A stretch of 64,000 nucleotides of DNA from Pseudeuparius sepicola. Taxonomy: Eukaryota; Arthropoda; Insecta; Coleoptera; Anthribidae. The translations under genes and the position numbers were made by a program. Positions 59,711 to 64,000 of the stretch are shown piece by piece. The stretch is taken from the NCBI GenBank assembly GCA_963920635.1, contig OY987298.1:82407454-82471453 (forward strand), given 5' to 3'. The notes beneath the pieces were generated by a model, which was not told where the DNA came from, made no database searches, and saw only the letters and a list, made by a program, of their open reading frames with translations. The stretch's first letter is position 1. Every line of letters starts with the position of its first letter.

Positions 59711-61025
59711 AAAATAATGCACACCAAATTTTCGTGTGCAGCCAAAAAGAACACAATAGAAATCTTCAGTTTGTCAGAAATTCTTTCCTAAAAACATATT
59801 TAAATAAAAACCAAAATATAACCTGATTTTTGATGACAATTGTGGGGTAGATGTGTTTTGTGTGAACATTAGCATACATCACAAATCATAAAACAGTTGA
59901 AAATAACACAAGGCAGTTGTAATACAAGTTCCCTGAAAACAGCGATTCTACAAAGGTGTAACTCGAAAACATGTTTCCGCCAAAAAATCCTTACAGATTT
60001 GTGGTCACGAAATCACAAAAATCGGGGAGAAGTAGTGAAAGTAAATAATAACCGATACTTAATTCTTACCTACAGGATACTGGATGGCCCATTCACAGTT
60101 GACTTGAGCCACATTTTGCCTTTAAACGGAGAAAGGTTATGTGTAGGTACATCGTTTCAAACCCCAAGTAGAAAGATTTGCATCAAGAGTTAGGAAAAAT
60201 TTCTTCAACCGTATCTTTCATCACTGGAAAGCCCTACTGGATGACCTAGTCTCCGCACCTTCAATAAACTGTTTTAAAAACAGATGCGATGCTTGGTTTT
60301 CTGAACGCCTGGAGTCTGGAGGTGTTGCTTATCTGTTGCGTTTGGTTTGTTGCATGGTATATGGCCATTTCTGTGGTAGTGAGTGCTCTTTCATTTTCTA
60401 TTTTTTTTATATGTGCCATTTTTGTTTCATTTTTATGTATTTTGTGATCATTATGTAAAAGAACCTAGGCTGCAAGACCTAAACTTTTTTTATTTTTGGG
60501 CATACCTAATAGGCTTTTAACCTGTCTTAGTTTTGTATAATAATAATGATAATAATAATAATAAACTGATAATTTCTATTCAGTGTGTGCTTCTTATAAT
60601 AATATTATATAGTGCAATATTGTAAAACACCATTTCAATCCTGTATATGATGAAGTTTTTCTTTTATTAAAAAGCAAATTTATTACATATGTATATTTTT
60701 TATTTCAATACAAGTATATACCTAATGTGTTACTAATTAAGCACAAGAACCATGGTGGAATCATGTATGTATTTAGTCTGTAACTGAATTAGTTACTAGT
60801 GTTTTAGCTCTGGCATGATTCTAAAGGAAAACAGTTTCCGGTAATAGCTTACAAAATACCTACTGCAAAAATCAAATTGTGGATTCAAAAAAATCTATGA
60901 TAATATAGGTACAGCTCTTTGACCTTCATGATTAGCCCTCATTGAATAATTCCTGTTTTGTTATATTAATAATAATATTGGTTTCAAGGCTTTTAACATT
61001 TTTAGCCTTAGTATTAAATAACTAT
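59711..61025. other. Intergenic, AT-rich
   Basis: A 98-codon frame (59897-60193) has no recognised domain. An AAT microsatellite lies near 60537-60564. Nothing else supported. Confidence 0.35.
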
Positions 61026-61403
61026 AGTCTATCCAAGTTACAGCGGCAGTAAATATAAACAAAGTCACATGACCGCATTGCGATCGATTACCAGGGTCTG
61101 ACTAATATGAGATTCCCAGTGGCTTGTAATTCTGAACTAATTCTTTTATAAGTTCTAAAAATTATGTTTTTACCTTTCGTGGATCTTTATAAATTTCCTT
61201 AAATTAAGTAGCAAAATAAATTTACAGAATATACTGCTCGCGATGCGATCTAAAATATCAGAAAACTCGGTTGAGGGAAGAGCCGGCCCTGCATTCTGCT
61301 CGCCGCGAAAACACTTGACATTTTATGACGGCCAGACCAATAAGAGAATAGGTCACGTGGTGGCCAATGTTTTGATCCACTGCCTCTGTAACTTGGATAG
61401 ACT
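61026..61403. mobile_element. MITE-like element with 18-bp perfect inverted ends
   Basis: AGTCTATCCAAGTTACAG (61026-61043) is exactly inverted at 61386-61403, and the pairing extends to 25 bases with one mismatch. Length 378 bp. The target duplication is unclear. The right end abuts a minus-strand open frame. Confidence 0.7.
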
Positions 61404-61632
61404 TTAGATCTATTACTGACAATTGGCACAACATGGCGTAAGTTGGTTGACGTATAAGCTTCATCTGCAGTGCGTATGGATCTTGGCCTTTTTGTCTACA
61501 ATCTCGTCCAGTAATCTTGGTTTTTAGATCATGCCATCTCCTCTTCAAGCCATTTTCAAAATTATCATACCTGGAACACTTTATTTTCATTCTTTGCGAA
61601 AAATTACTAACAAAATTCAAAACATAGCTCAT
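61404..61632 (-). other. Possible exon of an unrecognised protein
   Basis: The frame reads MSYVLNFVSNFSQRMKIKCS..., then YDNFENGLKRRWHDLKTKI and DPYALQMKLIRQPTYAM. It enters the MITE-like element at 61403, which supplies its last ~48 codons. The composition looks protein-like (mixed charge, Trp), but I do not recognise a domain. It could be a real exon disrupted by the MITE or chance. Confidence 0.25.
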
Positions 61633-61700
61633 AACCTATCAGCAAATATTTATTTACGTACCAAGGCATGTAGGAATGATTTACTTTGAATGTTTATTTT

Positions 61701-61882
61701 TGTAGTTATTACCCTGTAGAATTAAAGGGACAATGGGACCTGTAGGTTTGATGTAAAAAAAGGAACTTCTGACACGATCAATTTTGATGATTGTACTTTT
61801 GAATTCTTTATCCTACAATAAAACTATTTGAAATGTATTCGGGATCTCTATGAACTAACCCATAGACAAGTAAAAACCTACA
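61701..61882 (+). repeat. Putative 182-bp 5' LTR
   Basis: Defined only by the TGTAG/CTACA ends, a polyadenylation signal inside, and the adjoining primer site. The second LTR is outside the window, so the left border is unproven. Confidence 0.5.
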
Positions 61883-62522
61883 TTTTTGGGGGCCTGTCCG
61901 GGATAAGAAGAACAAAGTGCATTTTGACGATTACGACGGCTGTAGAAGCAGACTATCTTTGAAGAAAGCAACGATTTATAGAAGTGTATGTCCATCTAGT
62001 AAGACGATTAGAGTGAAGAAGACGGCGATCACCTAGTAAATTTGAACGAGGACATCAGCATCTGGAAGACTTCTTCAGAGAGGAAGTTAGGACCACGACG
62101 AGAGGAAGTTAGGACGACGGCAATCCATTAGAGCTACCACCAAGAAAACGAGTACCTACTAGCAGTATTAAAGAAGAGATTTTGACGTACCTATTTGACG
62201 ATGTATTTGACGTGGAGGACGGCGAAGCTGAGTAAGAGTTTTTGTTAGAGCTTAGAACTGTAACAGTAGAAGTAGGAAGAGCAAAAACAGATCACGTAGA
62301 GAGCAGAGGCCAAGCAGTTTTCCTCAAGATTTAAACAAATTATTAACAGAATTGTAAATTTATTTTTATTTACCTAGTTGTAAACAAACTTACAGGGTTT
62401 CATACTTTTTGATATACTTACTAATTTTTGGTAAGTTTCAGGAACATTTTGCCATCCTACTAGCATCTTTATCCTTCTCAAATTTTATTTAAACTTTATA
62501 TTTGGGTAGAGTTTATTCTAAA

Positions 62523-63716
62523 ATGGTTACGTTGGGAGAAATAGAAAAGATAGAAACTAATATTAAAAATATTAAGTTAAAAGCAGTCAAGGCTTTGCAT
62601 GTCGTTGCCTATGGGCATGAAGGAAAAGCAAGAAAAATTAGAAAAGCATTGCGAAATTTTTCGGGTTTTCATTTTAGAAAAAACTCATCCGAATATATAC
62701 AAAAAGTTAACGATGTTAAGGAAAAATTAGAATTAGCGGATTTAATTGCTATTTGTCAAATACTAGATTTGGATTATTCAGGCACAGAAGACGTGATGAT
62801 AAATCGTATTTCTTCCTTCATGAATGATTTAATTTTAAAAAGTGATGATAACCCTAATGAGGAAGAAGAAGATGAAGAAGATCAACTAAATGAAGACGAA
62901 AGAGGAGAAAATATAGAGGACGAAGAAGAAGATTATGCATATTTCGAAGATGATAGAAGTGTTAAGCAGAGGGTAGTAAAACCAAGTTCTTTTGCTTTGA
63001 CATTTAGAGATGTAGACAGTATTCGACTATTTGACGGAAAAGATAATTATCCTGTAAATAAATGGGTTGATGATTTCGAAGAAATTGCAGAAGTTACAGG
63101 GTGGAACGATCTACAAAAATTGATATTTGCAAAAAAATCACTTAAAGGTCTAGCTAAACTGTTTATCCAATCAGAAAAAGGGATAAAGACATGGCGTACT
63201 TTTAAAAGAAAGTTAATAGAAGAGTTTAAGATAAAAGTTAGTGGTGCTCAGATTCACAAATTGTTAATGACAAGAAAGAAAAGTAGCAACAAATCTGTAC
63301 AAGAATACGTTTTAACTATGCGAGAAATAGGAAGTCGTGCAAGCATAGATGTTGAGGTTGTAATGCAATATATTATAGATGATATTCAAGACAATTCGCC
63401 TAATAAATTTATTTTATATGGAGCTAAAAGTTTTTCGGAGTTTAAGGAGAAGATAAAAATATATGAACAAATGACGAAGGAAAAACAAATGATGCACGAG
63501 AGGAAGACGAATACTAATAGGAGAAATGAAAGTATCAATCGTAATAAAGGGAAGCCAGAGTGTTGCTATAATTGTGGAAACAAGGGGCATAAATCTAATG
63601 AGTGTCCTGATAAAAGTAAGGGGACCAAATGTTTCAACTGCAATAGCTATGGTCATCTTTCATTAAGAAGATGGAGCGTAAAAACTCTACTACACCAGGT
63701 CGATCAACAAGTCTAG
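62523..63716 (+). CDS. Gag of the second gypsy-type element
   Basis: I take the ATG at 62523 (MVTLGEIEKIETN). The protein has a basic N-terminal part and a SAP/DEK-like helical segment (DLIAICQILDLDYSGTEDVM). A very acidic linker follows (EEEEDEEDQLNEDERGEN). Then comes a capsid-like region (FDGKDNYPVNKWVDDFEEIA...KTWRTFKRKLIEEF), as in retrotransposon gag. The first zinc knuckle, CYNCGNKGHKSNEC, is intact. The second, CFNCNSYGHLS, loses its last cysteine because the frame leaves it. The overlap with the protease frame starts here, so there is either a programmed shift or a small indel. Particle formation and RNA binding are the expected roles. Confidence 0.75.
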   Translation: MVTLGEIEKIETNIKNIKLKAVKALHVVAYGHEGKARKIRKALRNFSGFHFRKNSSEYIQKVNDVKEKLELADLIAICQILDLDYSGTEDVMINRISSFMNDLILKSDDNPNEEEEDEEDQLNEDERGENIEDEEEDYAYFEDDRSVKQRVVKPSSFALTFRDVDSIRLFDGKDNYPVNKWVDDFEEIAEVTGWNDLQKLIFAKKSLKGLAKLFIQSEKGIKTWRTFKRKLIEEFKIKVSGAQIHKLLMTRKKSSNKSVQEYVLTMREIGSRASIDVEVVMQYIIDDIQDNSPNKFILYGAKSFSEFKEKIKIYEQMTKEKQMMHERKTNTNRRNESINRNKGKPECCYNCGNKGHKSNECPDKSKGTKCFNCNSYGHLSLRRWSVKTLLHQVDQQV

Positions 63717-63988
63717 ATATCATTGATCTGATTCCAAAAAAATATGTCACTTTGAATATTGAGGGTCAAACAATACCAGCACTATTAGATACTGGGAGTG
63801 ACATAAGTGGAATAAGAAGTGATGTATATGAGAATTTTTTCAACCATATTCCACTAAATCAAAAACAAGTATTTTTGGAAGGTCTTGGAACAGGTAACGC
63901 AGTTACGTTAGGCTCGTTTTGTGATAATGTGTTAGTGAATGATGAAGAAGTGTATCTAATGTTACATATAGTTTTTTCTTTTTGTTAA
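63671..63988 (+). pseudogene. Protease start of the second gypsy-type element
   Basis: The frame contains ALLDTGSDISGIR, the Asp-Thr-Gly active site of retropepsins, then LEGLGTGNAVTLGSF. It overlaps the end of gag by 46 bases in another phase. A stop at 63986-63988 ends it well before the expected length, so the pol region is probably broken, unless the frame changes again beyond the window. Confidence 0.65.
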
Positions 63989-64000
63989 CTTTGAGTGTTT

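Larger units (their letters stand above)
61701..64000 (+). mobile_element. Second Ty3/gypsy-type retrotransposon, 5' part
   Basis: Structure: short LTR 61701-61882 (TGTAG...CTACA ends, AATAAA at 61818-61823), primer-binding site TGGGGGCCTGTCCGGGAT at 61887-61904, leader, gag, protease, then the window edge. The primer site resembles those used with tRNA-Pro-like primers. The remainder of pol and the 3' LTR would lie beyond 64000. Confidence 0.75.

Overview
The window looks like gene-poor, AT-rich intergenic and intronic DNA from an insect genome. The evidence is spliceosomal introns with GT..AG borders, arthropod-type Tc1/mariner relatives flanked by TA, a jockey/CR1-like reverse transcriptase, Ty3/gypsy elements, a DUF4806-type gene, a THAP gene and PIF/Harbinger-type genes. 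I cannot name the order with certainty; a beetle or hemipteran would fit. No tRNA, rRNA or bacterial-type feature was seen.

Layout. 0.5-7.8 kb is one decayed mariner-like element with ~0.5 kb inverted ends; it carries a foldback element (2.8-4.0 kb), and its right arm is split by a non-LTR retrotransposon fragment. 9.98-12.34 kb is a second, more compact mariner-like element. 13.0-14.6 kb is a large modular palindrome. 16.4-17.6 kb holds three exons of a Myb/SANT-like gene. 18.1-22.1 kb is a broken multi-exon DUF4806 gene containing a foldback element. 23.97-35.54 kb is a minus-strand Ty3/gypsy element with unusually long (~2.07 kb) LTRs; its left LTR carries a second non-LTR fragment. 33.35-44.89 kb is three almost identical 3,846-bp tandem units. 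Each unit carries the gypsy leader, the gypsy LTR, a coiled-coil last exon that fits the 16.4 kb gene in phase, and a 54-bp perfect palindrome. 46.7-47.8 kb is a broken PIF/Harbinger-type transposase. 49.2-56 kb has foldback elements, a decayed THAP gene, a hAT-like element containing a minisatellite, and very short insertions described below. 57.2-59.7 kb is a minisatellite interrupted by a hAT-like element that is itself interrupted by a foldback element. 61.7-64.0 kb is the 5' part of a second gypsy-type element (182-bp LTR, primer site, gag, protease) that leaves the window.

Most notable signal: at least four 22-28 bp insertions between 50.6 and 55.6 kb share ends CGTCGATGG...AATCAACG (near-inverted repeats), and each lies between 7-8 bp direct repeats (one of the four with one mismatch). 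Two interrupt exons of the same THAP gene. They behave like extremely small transposon-like insertions. Second, the Myb/SANT-like gene seems to be split by a ~19 kb intron full of nested elements, with its last exon triplicated.

Almost all coding regions here are broken. The Myb/SANT-like gene is the one host-type gene whose readable exons lack internal stops.
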